A stretch of 64,000 nt of DNA from Acidobacteria subdivision 2 bacterium RH1 MAG20 (lineage in GTDB: Bacteria > Acidobacteriota > Terriglobia > Terriglobales > Acidobacteriaceae): assembly GCA_002197545.1 (NCBI GenBank), contig NFUO01000548.1:1-64000 (forward strand), in the 5' to 3' direction. Positions within the stretch are counted from its first letter, which is position 1. Each line of letters opens with the position of its first letter. The notes beneath the pieces were generated by a model. That model ran no database searches, was not told where the DNA came from, and saw only the letters and a program-made list of their open reading frames with translations. The translations under genes and the position numbers were made by a program. This document shows positions 52,714-62,741 of the stretch, piece by piece.

Positions 52714-54921
52714 ATGATCATGATTGACTCTTGCTTTCCTTCCATCACTCGGCGAAACGTGGTCAAGCTGCTTGCCATGGCGGGCGTAGCTCGCGGTGAG
52801 GCGTTCGCGGCCGACCCGGCCACGGCTACTCCAGCCAAAACCGCCTACCCGCGGCTGTTTTACGACGCTGCCACGATTGAGCAACTGAAGAAGGAATTTC
52901 GCCGCGACCCCGCGATGGAAACGGCGTTGCGCACGCATGGCGACGTCTTGCTGGCGGCAGTTTTCGTACCGGAATCCGTGGCCGAGGTTGGAGGCGGCCA
53001 GCAGGCGAACTATAACGTGCCCGCCAATCAGTTAGCCGATATGGGCATCGCGCTCGGACTGTTGTTTCATCTCACGGGCGATCAGCGCTACTCCGAAAAA
53101 CTTCGTCAGGCACTGCTCTATTACACAGGCTACGTTCGCTGGGCCGGACCCGGACTGAAAGATCGCATTCCGCCGTGGCACTCCGTGCTGGAGACCAGCC
53201 GGTTCTGTTTCGGTTATGCGGCTGGATACGACGCGCTGCGCGGTGTGCTTTCAGAGATCGACCGCAGGACCATCGTGGACGGCATGGTGCGGCTCGGTAG
53301 CATGCCGATTCTCGAAGACTGGATTCTGCCCGGAAAGCGCATCCATTCTCTGGACACGATGGGTCACAACTGGTGGGGCGTGTGCGTCGCAGGCGCCGGG
53401 ATCTGTGCGCTCTCATTGCTTGGTGAATATCCGCGCGCACAGCAATGGCTTGATGCGATCGATGCCGGCTTTGTGGAATGGTTTAACTATCGCGGCAATG
53501 TGCTCCAGAACCGCATACCTACATTCGAGCGGTCGGGCCCGTCCTACGAAAGCGTCGGGTACACGAGCTACGGTGTGAACGAGTATCTGCGCTTCCGGCT
53601 TGCCTGGCAGAACGTTTTCCCCGGCAGGCGGTCGTCGCACATGCAACCGCTCGACGGCATCGCGACCTATTTTCTGCACATGCTCTATCCCACATCGACA
53701 GGGCATCTCTGCATCGATTTCAACGACAGCGCCCTGACCGATGATGTCAGCGAAACTGTGCTGCTGCTCATCGCCTGCGGCCTGGGATCGCCGGACGGCA
53801 CGCGCTACCTCGAGGGCGTGCACACACATCCGCAGTATCCGCTGCGAACGCTGCTCGAACTGCATCGACCGCCAAGCGCCGCCGGGACGGTTCCGCAGTC
53901 TCACATCTATCCCGACATGGGCTGGACGGTGATGCGCTCATCCTGGGAGAACGACTCCACGCTCCTCGCCATGAAGTCCGGCTACACGTGGAATCACGCG
54001 CATGCGGATGCCGGCACCTTCGTTCTGTTCGATAAAGGCGTGCCGCTCATCATCGACTCCGGCACCTGTTCGTACGGCCGTGCGGAGTACACGAGCTACT
54101 ACCGCCAAAGCCGAGCCCACAACGTGGTTCTGTTCGACGGGCAGGGGCAGCCGGAAGACGACATTATGGTCGGCTGCAAATTTCCCGGGCACATGCACAG
54201 CCTCGTCGACGGTTTGGGACTGAAGTACGCCTACGCCGACGCGACCGGTCCAATGGCGCGATGGCTGCGCCGCAACTACCGGCACTGGTTATGGAGCGGC
54301 GATGTCATTCTCATCCTTGATGACGTCCTTGCGTTCACGCCGGGAAAGATTGACTGGCTCCTGCACTTTGCGGGCGAGTGCAAACCGCAGGGCGACACAA
54401 AGGTGCTGTTGCACAATGGTGCCGCACAGGCCGAGTTCACGATGCTCTATCCCGCTGTCACACGCCACGAGGAAACAGGGCTCGCAGACCACAAGCCTGA
54501 CGAGAAAGTGCCGTACCTCGTATTCACCACAAAGGATTCGGCAAAGGATCAGCATCTCCTCGCCGCGATCTGCCTCAATCCTTCGGCCGCGCCAACGCTG
54601 GAACTAATACAGGACAAAGACTATCTCGGTGTGCGTGTGTTTTCGCCACACTACGTCGAGGAGACGTACGTGAATCTCCGCTCGAAGAGTGGCGCAACAG
54701 GCACGGCCGTTGCGATCGATGGGTGGGACACGGACGCGTATGTGTTGCAGATTCGCAGGCCCGCCGGTGGAGGCAAAGCGGCTCGCTTGTTCATGAGCGA
54801 CGGCAGTTATCTTCGCTACCGGAATCAGAGCCTGATGGAGTCGCTCGCGAAGCGTTGCGTGTGCTGGGACCCGGACGATCCTGCGAAAGTCTTTCTCGAG
54901 GAGGGCCACATCGCGATGTAG
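52714..54921 (+). CDS. Heparinase II/III-family polysaccharide lyase, exported
   Basis: This ~735-residue protein has a twin-arginine-like signal (ITRRNVVKLLAMAGVARG). An (alpha/alpha)6 toroid follows (with LETSRFCFGYAAGYDAL and SLDTMGHNWWGVCVAGAG), then an anti-parallel beta sandwich with GYTWNHAHADAGTFVLFDKG and PLIIDSGTCSYG, typical of the heparinase II/III fold (PL8/12/15/17/21). Such lyases cleave uronic-acid-containing chains by beta-elimination, leaving unsaturated ends that GH105 or GH88 enzymes remove. The start at 52714 is chosen to give the signal; 52720 is an alternative. The exact PL family and substrate are unresolved. Confidence 0.82.
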   Translation: MIMIDSCFPSITRRNVVKLLAMAGVARGEAFAADPATATPAKTAYPRLFYDAATIEQLKKEFRRDPAMETALRTHGDVLLAAVFVPESVAEVGGGQQANYNVPANQLADMGIALGLLFHLTGDQRYSEKLRQALLYYTGYVRWAGPGLKDRIPPWHSVLETSRFCFGYAAGYDALRGVLSEIDRRTIVDGMVRLGSMPILEDWILPGKRIHSLDTMGHNWWGVCVAGAGICALSLLGEYPRAQQWLDAIDAGFVEWFNYRGNVLQNRIPTFERSGPSYESVGYTSYGVNEYLRFRLAWQNVFPGRRSSHMQPLDGIATYFLHMLYPTSTGHLCIDFNDSALTDDVSETVLLLIACGLGSPDGTRYLEGVHTHPQYPLRTLLELHRPPSAAGTVPQSHIYPDMGWTVMRSSWENDSTLLAMKSGYTWNHAHADAGTFVLFDKGVPLIIDSGTCSYGRAEYTSYYRQSRAHNVVLFDGQGQPEDDIMVGCKFPGHMHSLVDGLGLKYAYADATGPMARWLRRNYRHWLWSGDVILILDDVLAFTPGKIDWLLHFAGECKPQGDTKVLLHNGAAQAEFTMLYPAVTRHEETGLADHKPDEKVPYLVFTTKDSAKDQHLLAAICLNPSAAPTLELIQDKDYLGVRVFSPHYVEETYVNLRSKSGATGTAVAIDGWDTDAYVLQIRRPAGGGKAARLFMSDGSYLRYRNQSLMESLAKRCVCWDPDDPAKVFLEEGHIAM

Positions 54922-54950
54922 CGCTGAACCGAATCGCTTCCAAACCTCCG

Positions 54951-55000
54951 CGGGTTACTGCAACCCGTCGAGCAGCCTAGAAGGTCCTATTACATAGGAC
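54951..55000. promoter_or_regulatory. Two inverted repeats before the GH105 gene
   Basis: The gap holds CGGGTT-actgc-AACCCG (54951-54967) and the perfect GTCCTAT-tac-ATAGGAC (54984-55000). Neither has a T run. The second is symmetrical enough to be an operator or an attenuating hairpin for the GH105 gene at 55100. Confidence 0.35.
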
Positions 55001-55099
55001 ACCGTTCCGCGCATGAGGTTTTGCGCGGGAATCCTGCACTACTTGTTCTTCCATCTGTGTGGCACATCACTGGTATCAGAACCTTCTTTGGAGGGTTAT

Positions 55100-56266
55100 A
55101 TGCTGTTTCGCAGAGTGTCACGGATAGCGGTCGCAACGTGCTTCATGGGTTGTTGCGTAATGGTTAGTGCGTCGCAGCAACCGTCCACACCGCTCTTGGG
55201 AGCGGCTATCACTGCCGCTGCTGGAGACTCGCAGCCAGATAACAATCCGCCAGCAGAACTTCGGCCCGCCATCAAGCAGAAGGATATTAAGAAGGCAATC
55301 CGCCTTGTCGCGGACTGGCAAATTCACCGGTCTGCGGAAAAGTTCAATCAGGACTGGACGTATGCCCCGCTGTATCTCGGCCTGCTCGCAGCCAGTAGCG
55401 CTACCGGTGACCGCAAGTATCACGACGTCGTCCTTGAGCAGTCGCAAAAGTTCCAGTGGAAACTATGGGCGAATCGCGATCTGCACGCCGACGACGAAGC
55501 GATTGCACAGGCCTACGAGAAGCTCTACTTCGAAGACAAAGATCCGGTAAGGATCGCGGATGCACGGGCAACATTCGATCGCCTCGTCGCGCACACCGAC
55601 AATCCTGACAAAGACCTTTGGTGGTGGTGCGACGCTCTGTTCATGGCGCCCGCAGGACTCGCAGAGATGTCCGCGATTACCGGCGACCACAAGTACCTTG
55701 ACGCGATGGATCGCGAGTGGTCGCTGACGCAGCAAAATCTCCTTGACCCCAAACAAAAGCTCTTCTACCGCGACGCCACATTTCTCGGCAAGCGCGAACC
55801 CAATGGCGAGCCCATCTTCTGGGCTCGCGGTAACGGGTGGGTCCTCGCCGGCATCGCGAACGTCCTAAAAGCGATGTCGAAGAACGATCCGCTTCGACCT
55901 AGATACGAGACACTCTTCAGGCAGATGGCTGCGCGCATCGCCGAACTGCAGCAAGCCGATGGACTCTGGAAGCCAGGTTTGCTCAATCCGCAACAGTACC
56001 CTCTCTCCGAAGTTTCTGGCTCCGCATTCTTCACTTATGGCCTTGTGTGGGGCGTGAACAACGGATTGCTGAATCGCAAAGAGTATGGCCCTGTCATCGA
56101 AAGAGCGTGGGCGGGCATGCTCAAGCACGTCTATGCCGATGGCCGGCTTGGTTCCATACAGCCCATCGGCGCTGCTCCGGACGCCTTTTCGGGGCCTTCG
56201 AGCTATGTCTACGGAGTCGGTGTGTTCCTCATGACCGGAGCAGAAATGATGCGGTATGCGAAATGA
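55100..56266 (+). CDS. GH105-like unsaturated uronyl hydrolase, exported
   Basis: This 388-residue protein has an N-terminal membrane-targeting signal (ISRI-like stretch then VATCFMGCCVMVSAS) and an (alpha/alpha)6 barrel. Characteristic segments are WTYAPLYLGLLAASSATGD, DLWWWCDALFMAPAGLAEM (catalytic Asp region), IFWARGNGWVLAGIANVL, and SGSAFFTYGLVWGVNNG. GH105 hydrolyses the unsaturated galacturonyl or glucuronyl group left by a lyase. The ATG at 55100 has a GGAGGG just upstream; the frame is open to 55013. The lyase gene lies 178 bases upstream, which matches this two-step chemistry. Confidence 0.87.
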   Translation: MLFRRVSRIAVATCFMGCCVMVSASQQPSTPLLGAAITAAAGDSQPDNNPPAELRPAIKQKDIKKAIRLVADWQIHRSAEKFNQDWTYAPLYLGLLAASSATGDRKYHDVVLEQSQKFQWKLWANRDLHADDEAIAQAYEKLYFEDKDPVRIADARATFDRLVAHTDNPDKDLWWWCDALFMAPAGLAEMSAITGDHKYLDAMDREWSLTQQNLLDPKQKLFYRDATFLGKREPNGEPIFWARGNGWVLAGIANVLKAMSKNDPLRPRYETLFRQMAARIAELQQADGLWKPGLLNPQQYPLSEVSGSAFFTYGLVWGVNNGLLNRKEYGPVIERAWAGMLKHVYADGRLGSIQPIGAAPDAFSGPSSYVYGVGVFLMTGAEMMRYAK

Positions 56267-56469
56267 GCCGCTGTGTCCGATCGAACGCAGAGCGCGACGC
56301 TCGCGCTTTGCGGGGAACGCATCATGCAGGACAGATTTGTACCTGTTATGTCTTATTCAAACCGTAAGGGGCGACACAACGGCGCTAGCAAGGAGTCGGC
56401 CTGGATGTCCAGACCTAGTGTGATTGCTTCTTTGGATCCGCAGTGAATACATAGGAGAGGAAGACAGGC

Positions 56470-59400
56470 ATGCCGCATTCATGGAAGTGTTTTCTGCCGA
56501 TGGTTGTTGCAGGGGTGGCATTCAGTGTCCAAGCCCAAACCTCCAAGACGCCGGACATTACAAAACAACCCACCCTGTATGTTGTTCCGTACGCGCACCT
56601 TGACACGCAATGGCGCTGGGATTTTCCGCAGACGATCAGCGAGTATCTTCTGAAGACCCTGAAGGTCAACTTCTACTACATCGATAAGTATCCCCACTAT
56701 GTCATCAATTGGACCGGGTCGAACCGCTACCGGTTGATGAAGGAGTACTATCCGGCGGATTACAAACGCATGAAGCAGTACGTCGCCGAGGGCAGATGGT
56801 TTCCCGCTGGGTCCTCAGTGGAAGAAGGCGATGTCAATCTTCCCAGCGCGGAATCGATCATCCGGCAGATTCTTTACGGCAATACGTACTACCGCAAGGA
56901 ATTCGGCAAAGCCAGCAATGAATACATGCTGCCTGATTGTTTCGGATTTCCTGCCTCGCTGCCTACCATCCTGGCTCACGCCGGCATCAAGGGCTTTTCC
57001 ACGCAGAAGCTAGGTTCCGACTGGCAGCCTGCGCCTCACGTCGGAGGCCCGAACTCGCTTGAACAAACGCCCGCAGGCATTCCCTTCAATGTCGGGATCT
57101 GGGAGGGAACCGACGGCGAAACCGTCCTTGCGGCGCTCAACCCGCTTGAATATATTGGCGGAATCCGCTACGACCTCAGCAAAGCGCCGCCTCCGCTTCC
57201 AGCCGGATCGACGGCTACGCAGGTCTTCGGCAGCAGCAGCGGCATGACGGACTGGGTCTCGCGTATCGATCTCGACGGTAAAGTGAGTGGCGTCTACGCC
57301 GATTATCACTACATCGGTACCGGTGACATCGGCGGTGCTACCGACGAAGAGTCGATCAAGTTCCTTGAGGCACTGGTTACTCACGGAACAATGGTTTTGC
57401 CGCCTCCTGAAGCTCCTTCCGGCTCCCACGCGACCAAACTTCCCTCGGACTTTGCGAATGCCGATCCAGCCCGTGTGGGCGATGGTCCCGTACATGTCCT
57501 TGCATCGACGGCTGACCAGATGTTTCACGACATCAAGCCTTACATGACCTCGAAGATGCCACGTTACAAAGGCGATCTTGAGTTGATTAACCACTCCGCT
57601 GGTTCGCTTACTTCGGAGGCCTATCACAAGCGCTGGAACCGCGAGAACGAGATCCTTGCCGATGGCGCTGAGAAGGCTTCGGTGGTTGCGGCATGGATGG
57701 GCGGCAGGCCCTATCCCCACCAGCGCTTGAACGATGCATGGACCTTGGTCATGAGCGGCCAATTTCACGACACTGCCGCGGGCACCGCAAGTCCGCGGGC
57801 CTACCAATTTGCGTGGAACGATGACGTCATTGCGCTGAACCAGTTTGCCGACGTTCTCACTAGCGCCACGGAGGCCGTGGCGTCGGCGCTGAACACGGAG
57901 ACCAAGGGCATTCCCGTAGTGGTCTACAATTCGCTCAATATCCCGCGCGAGGATATCGTCGAAGCTGAGGTCCACTTTCCCGACGGAATGCCGGAGGCTG
58001 TGAAGGTTCTCGATCCTGACGGCAAAGAAGTCCCCGCACAGATTAAAGACGGCAAGGTGCTTTTTCTGGCTAAGACGCCGTCCGTTGGGTACGCAGTGTA
58101 CGAGGTCCACGCGGCAGTATCCGAACCCTCGACGGAACTCAAGGTTACGCAATCATCCCTGGAGAATGCGCGTTATCGCGTCTCGCTCAACGCAGCCGGC
58201 GACATCAGCAGCATCTTTGACAAGACACTCAACAAGGAGCTGCTCTCAGCACCAATGCGGCTTGCCATCTCCAACGATGCGCCAAAGCAGTGGCCGGCGT
58301 GGAATATGGATTTCGATCAGGAGCAGGCTGCGCCTCGCGCTTACGTGAGCGGTCCGGTCAAGACGCGCATCGTGGAAGATGGTCCAGCCCGAATTGCAAT
58401 TGAGGTTTCGCGCGAGACCGAAGGATCAAGGTTTGTGCAAACCGTCCGTCTCTCGGCGGGCGACGCCGGCAACCGCGTCGAGTTCAGTGACGCTATCGAC
58501 TGGAGAACGCTCTCGGCGAACCTCAAGGCGGTCTTCCCGCTTTCGGGCACCAATCCAATGGCCACTTACAACTGGGAGATCGGTACCGTTCAGAGGCCGA
58601 CTGCTTTTGATCGCCAGTTTGAGGTTGCCTCGCACCACTGGATCGATCTGACGGACAAGAGCGGCGCATATGGCACCACAATTCTCACCGGGCCAAAGAA
58701 CGGTTCCGACAAGCGCATGGACAATACCATTCGGCTCACGCTGATTCGCACACCAGGAGCCCCTTTGCCCGGTCCCGGAGGTGATTTCCCGGATCAGCTC
58801 AACAAGGATTGGGGACACCACGAAATCCTCTACGGGCTCGCGGGGCACATGGGCGACTGGCGCAGTGGCCAGACAGACTGGCAGGCGTATCGCCTCAGCA
58901 CTCCTCTGGTAGCCTTCACCACCGGGCGGCATCCAGGCGCTCTGGGCCGAAGCTTCTCGTTAGTCAACATCGACAATCCGTATATCAGGATTCTTGCGCT
59001 CAAGAAAGCGGAGATGAGCGATGAAGTCATCTTGCGCATGGTTGAGCTGGACGGCAGCGCTGCGCCCGACGTCAAGGTTAAGTTTGCGGGACCGATTGCC
59101 TCAGCACGCGAAGTTAATGGCCAGGAGCTGCCGACTGGGCCGGCGAAGGTTATCGATGGCGTACTGGAAACATCGTTCAACGCTTATCAGCCGCGCACCT
59201 TTGCTCTCCGTCTTGGCTCGGCCCCGGCGCAGGTCAGCGCGGTTGAATCCCAGCCGGTCGAGCTAAAGTACAACCTGGCGGCAGCCAGCAATGACGATAC
59301 GAAATCCGTCGGTGGCTTCGACTCCAAAGGAGATGCACTGCCGGCCGAGATGCTGCCTAAAGAGCTGAACTTCAATGGCGTCGACTTTCATCTGGCACAT

Positions 59401-60042
59401 GCCGCGACGGGTGAACCTGATGCCGTGGTTGCACAGGGCCAGACGATTCAACTTCCCGCAGGCGACTTCAATAGAGTTTATCTGCTGGCGGCCTCAGCTG
59501 ACGGCGATCAGGAGACGGTCTTCAAGGCAGGCACTCACGCTGCCCAGTTCACGGTTGAGGATTGGGGAGGCTTCGTCGGCCAATGGGACACGCGCTTGTG
59601 GATGCCCGCCCCCGACAGCGTCATGGTTGGTGATCCGCCGCACGCGGTGCCTCTACGCAAGGACTGGGCAGTCTCTGCGAACCACGCTACATGGAACGAC
59701 GTGGCCTATCGTGGATCTCCCTGGTGGTCGCCTCGCTATCCGCAGGACTACATCGGCCTGGCTCCCGGCTACATCAAAGCCGCTCCGCTGGCGTGGTATG
59801 CCTCGCATCACCATACCCCTGAAGGACTCAATGAGCCCTATGAATACAGCTATCTCTTTGCCTACTCGATGGAGTTGCCACCGCACGCTACCAAGCTGGT
59901 TCTTCCGAAGAATGACAACATTCGTATTCTGGCAATCTCCGTGGCGCGGGAAAATCCGCAAGTTCTTCCGGCCCAGCCGCTCTACGACACGCTGAGACGT
60001 ACTGACACGATGAAGAAAGGCTACATCACGGCAGCGCACTGA
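56470..60042 (+). CDS. GH38 alpha-mannosidase, exported
   Basis: This 1190-residue protein has a signal peptide ending SVQAQT and a GH38 catalytic domain. Zinc ligands are His43 and Asp45 in PYAHLDTQW, and the nucleophile is Asp156 in MLPDCFGFPASLP. QFHDTAAGTASPRAYQF supplies the second zinc-site His. The middle helical bundle and the large C-terminal beta-rich region (~500-1190) follow the family plan. It hydrolyses terminal alpha-mannosyl links with retention. The export signal places it in the periplasm, unlike many cytoplasmic bacterial GH38 enzymes. It shares the strand with the lyase and GH105 genes. Confidence 0.92.
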   Translation: MPHSWKCFLPMVVAGVAFSVQAQTSKTPDITKQPTLYVVPYAHLDTQWRWDFPQTISEYLLKTLKVNFYYIDKYPHYVINWTGSNRYRLMKEYYPADYKRMKQYVAEGRWFPAGSSVEEGDVNLPSAESIIRQILYGNTYYRKEFGKASNEYMLPDCFGFPASLPTILAHAGIKGFSTQKLGSDWQPAPHVGGPNSLEQTPAGIPFNVGIWEGTDGETVLAALNPLEYIGGIRYDLSKAPPPLPAGSTATQVFGSSSGMTDWVSRIDLDGKVSGVYADYHYIGTGDIGGATDEESIKFLEALVTHGTMVLPPPEAPSGSHATKLPSDFANADPARVGDGPVHVLASTADQMFHDIKPYMTSKMPRYKGDLELINHSAGSLTSEAYHKRWNRENEILADGAEKASVVAAWMGGRPYPHQRLNDAWTLVMSGQFHDTAAGTASPRAYQFAWNDDVIALNQFADVLTSATEAVASALNTETKGIPVVVYNSLNIPREDIVEAEVHFPDGMPEAVKVLDPDGKEVPAQIKDGKVLFLAKTPSVGYAVYEVHAAVSEPSTELKVTQSSLENARYRVSLNAAGDISSIFDKTLNKELLSAPMRLAISNDAPKQWPAWNMDFDQEQAAPRAYVSGPVKTRIVEDGPARIAIEVSRETEGSRFVQTVRLSAGDAGNRVEFSDAIDWRTLSANLKAVFPLSGTNPMATYNWEIGTVQRPTAFDRQFEVASHHWIDLTDKSGAYGTTILTGPKNGSDKRMDNTIRLTLIRTPGAPLPGPGGDFPDQLNKDWGHHEILYGLAGHMGDWRSGQTDWQAYRLSTPLVAFTTGRHPGALGRSFSLVNIDNPYIRILALKKAEMSDEVILRMVELDGSAAPDVKVKFAGPIASAREVNGQELPTGPAKVIDGVLETSFNAYQPRTFALRLGSAPAQVSAVESQPVELKYNLAAASNDDTKSVGGFDSKGDALPAEMLPKELNFNGVDFHLAHAATGEPDAVVAQGQTIQLPAGDFNRVYLLAASADGDQETVFKAGTHAAQFTVEDWGGFVGQWDTRLWMPAPDSVMVGDPPHAVPLRKDWAVSANHATWNDVAYRGSPWWSPRYPQDYIGLAPGYIKAAPLAWYASHHHTPEGLNEPYEYSYLFAYSMELPPHATKLVLPKNDNIRILAISVARENPQVLPAQPLYDTLRRTDTMKKGYITAAH

Positions 60043-60186
60043 AAAACCACCCCGAAATAAGCGAAGGAGCACGAGTGAAGAGATAATTATTTCTGCCTGA
60101 GTCGAGTGTGGGATTAGCGCGTCCGTACCGGCAACCCATGTCGTGGCCCTGCTATTAAGCCTGAGATTGTGAGTGTGAGGGAAGTC

Positions 60187-61818
60187 ATGTCGATCAAGTG
60201 GTCCGCAACTCTTGTTGGAATGGTGATGCTTGCATGGATGGCTTTCACGCGTCCTTTCGGGAGCGTCAGTGCGTCCTCTTCGATCAGTCGGACTGAAACG
60301 GATCAACCTGTTTCGCTTCAATTCTCCGGTTCCCCGGATGCCGAACTATTCACGAGGGAACTCGACGCATCGTTTCAGGGCGTGCTCGAGAAGAATTTTG
60401 TCTCTGTTGCGGGCGATGGTTTTCCGGCAGGGTTTGTCAACGCATCGCTCCCAGGTTTTCCCTGGACAGGCACGATGTGGACGCGCGATGGCGGCACTTT
60501 CATGCGTGAACTCGTTATGCGTGGTTATTTAGGGCATGCTTCGCTGCTCGCAGAGTGTCTGATGCATTTGGTGGAAAAGAATTCGGACGGATTCTATTCC
60601 TTCCCGGAGTACTTCAAGGGATCGCAGCCGGGATCGGGTGCGGAGATGGATGGCACGACTTCAATTGTCATCGGGATGGTGTTGTTATGGGAACGCCTGC
60701 CCGATGGAGATGCCACCAAAAGAGATATTCAGCAGTTCCTATTTCAAGATGCCTCGCCGATCAACAGCATCGAGTTCGAGCTGAAGACGAAGCCGCTCGT
60801 AGCAGGCAGCGGTGAGTTCGGCTGCGGATTAGGTGTTGCCGGATTGTGTTACAACGTCGCGCAAAACAACCTGGTGCGGCTCGCTCTGCTGGCAGCAGCC
60901 AAAATGGCAGACGAGGCCGGTGATGACACTAGAGCTGAGGAGTACCGGCATCTGGCGGACCGCGTCGGTGTTGCCATGGAGAAATACCTTGTCGACAAAG
61001 ATGGGGGATGGATATGGTGTATCGATGAAAGAACAATGAAGCCGGACCCGCGCATATTGAACGCACAAGGGAACAAAGGCATTGGATCGATCAACGGCGT
61101 TGCCTCGATGTATGCAGACGTGCTGGGTCTTCAGCCGCTGAACTCCTCATGGAAGGCAGGCGCAGCGCATAGCGAGAAGACATTCCAGCGCCTCTATAAC
61201 ACTCCGCTGCGCAAGATGGAGTTCGACCACTACGGAATCTGGACGCAGTTCGATCTGCTGGCCGGAGGATTACTTTCCAGCCCGTCCTATGGCCAGGGAT
61301 ATGCAATTCAGACCATGCTTCTCTTCGATAACCTGACGATGGTCGGAAAGGCGCTGTCATGGCTAGCGAATGCAACCTATCAGCCTGTTCCAGAGTACAA
61401 GCTACATCGGGACTCTCCCTATTTCTTTTATGAGCGGACATACTCTCCGGATGCGGTCGGAAAGATTCCGCTCGCAGAGGGTTGCGGCGCATTGAATCTG
61501 GTCAATGTTTCCGAGCCGCTGAAAGTGTCTCGGCTCATGCTGGGCGTGGATGACTCATCGCCGCAATCCATTCTGGTCCTTCCTCGGCTTCCGTATAGCT
61601 GGACGGGCGTTACAGCACATAACTGGCCTATTTTGACTCCGAGTGGGTTAGTCAGGGCCGGCATCTCGTTCGAAAAGCAAGGAGCAGGCGGCGATTTCAC
61701 AATGAAGCTTGCCTCCGGTCAACAGATCAGTGATCTGAAAGTTCGAATGCCGTCGAAGAATGGTTATGTCTGGCGTGAACAGAAGCATGCTGGATCTGTG
61801 CATTTTGTAACGCAATGA
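60187..61818 (+). CDS. Exported (alpha/alpha)6-barrel glycoside-hydrolase-like protein, family unassigned
   Basis: This ~543-residue exported protein has a hydrophobic signal (KWSATLVGMVMLAWMAFTRP). An (alpha/alpha)6-type region has FPWTGTMWTRDGGTFMREL, LVMRGYLGHASLLAECLMHL and GIGSINGVASMYADVLGL, resembling GH15/GH63/GH94-type six-hairpin glycosidases. The C-terminal domain is beta-rich (ISDLKVRMPSKNGYVW). I cannot assign a CAZy family. The start at 60187 follows a GAGGGA; an in-frame GTG at 60169 is possible. A broken paralogue of its last third is at 52325-52694, so the gene has been duplicated within the island. Confidence 0.65.
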   Translation: MSIKWSATLVGMVMLAWMAFTRPFGSVSASSSISRTETDQPVSLQFSGSPDAELFTRELDASFQGVLEKNFVSVAGDGFPAGFVNASLPGFPWTGTMWTRDGGTFMRELVMRGYLGHASLLAECLMHLVEKNSDGFYSFPEYFKGSQPGSGAEMDGTTSIVIGMVLLWERLPDGDATKRDIQQFLFQDASPINSIEFELKTKPLVAGSGEFGCGLGVAGLCYNVAQNNLVRLALLAAAKMADEAGDDTRAEEYRHLADRVGVAMEKYLVDKDGGWIWCIDERTMKPDPRILNAQGNKGIGSINGVASMYADVLGLQPLNSSWKAGAAHSEKTFQRLYNTPLRKMEFDHYGIWTQFDLLAGGLLSSPSYGQGYAIQTMLLFDNLTMVGKALSWLANATYQPVPEYKLHRDSPYFFYERTYSPDAVGKIPLAEGCGALNLVNVSEPLKVSRLMLGVDDSSPQSILVLPRLPYSWTGVTAHNWPILTPSGLVRAGISFEKQGAGGDFTMKLASGQQISDLKVRMPSKNGYVWREQKHAGSVHFVTQ

Positions 61819-61905
61819 TGCCGTTAAGTCTTAATGATTGGCGGAAATGCCGACCTTGATACCGAAACCTGATTCAAGCCGCGAGCGAGGGGATAGAAAA
61901 GAAAT

Positions 61906-62741
61906 ATGAAGAGACGGACATTTCTATTGCAGTCGAGCGGGGGGATTTGCCGCAGCCGTGATGCATGGCTTCGGGCAAGCGCCAGTGGGTTCGGCTGGTG
62001 GCCCTCATAATGAGGAAACTGCACCAGCTACGCAGGAGGCTCAGCCGCCGATCATGCACCCGGGCATATTGCAAACTCGAGCCGATCTTGAGCTTATGAA
62101 AGCTAAGATCAAAGCCAGTGAAGAACCGTGGAAATCGTCATGGGACCTGTGGCTCACGGGGCCGATTGCATCGCTGGACTTCACGCCGAAGCCATTCCCA
62201 CATATCGTTCGCGGCGCTTTTGGTGCGGGAGAGCAAGGTGGCCGTGAACTCTCGGAAAGCGCGGACGCCGCAAACAATCATGTGATGCAGTGGTACGTCA
62301 GCGGGAACGAGGCGCATGTGCGCAAGGCAATCGAGATATTCGACGCGTGGTCGCACACGTTGGCAGATTTCTTTGAGAATGACGCCATGCTGTTAGCCGG
62401 GTGGACTGGCGGCCTGTTCTGCAATGCGGCAGAGATACTACGTGCAACATATCCAGGTTGGAACACTGCGTCACAGGAGCAGTTCAAGCGCATGCTGCCG
62501 ACGGTCTATGTTCCGCTGCTGCGCATGTTCTATCCCGAGGCGAACGGCAATTGGGACGCTGCCATCATGTACACACTGCTGTCGATCGGCGTCTTCTGTG
62601 AGGACCGTGACCTGATGGAGGCGGTCTATCAGCACTATCGTATGGGACCTGTGAACAGCGGCATCACGCACTACGTTTACCCGAGCGGCCAATGCGAGGA
62701 GACGTGCAGGGATCAGGGACATACGCAAATGGGGCTCGGAT
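61906..62741 (+). pseudogene. Alginate-lyase-family gene, frameshifted and 3'-truncated
   Basis: The gene starts at 61906 with MKRRTFLLQSS, a twin-arginine signal, and shifts frame in a run of six G (61939-61944). With five G the signal would continue GFAAAVMHGFGQAPVG, in the frame of the rest of the gene. The remaining frame encodes an alginate-lyase-family (PF05426) domain with HPGILQTRADLELMKAKIKA, DAANNHVMQWYVSGNEAHV and EETCRDQGHTQMGLG. At about 62741 the homology stops, and the sequence continues into an integrase-like tail. The encoded protein is therefore both out of frame at its signal and missing its C-terminal part, and is unlikely to work. Confidence 0.75.
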
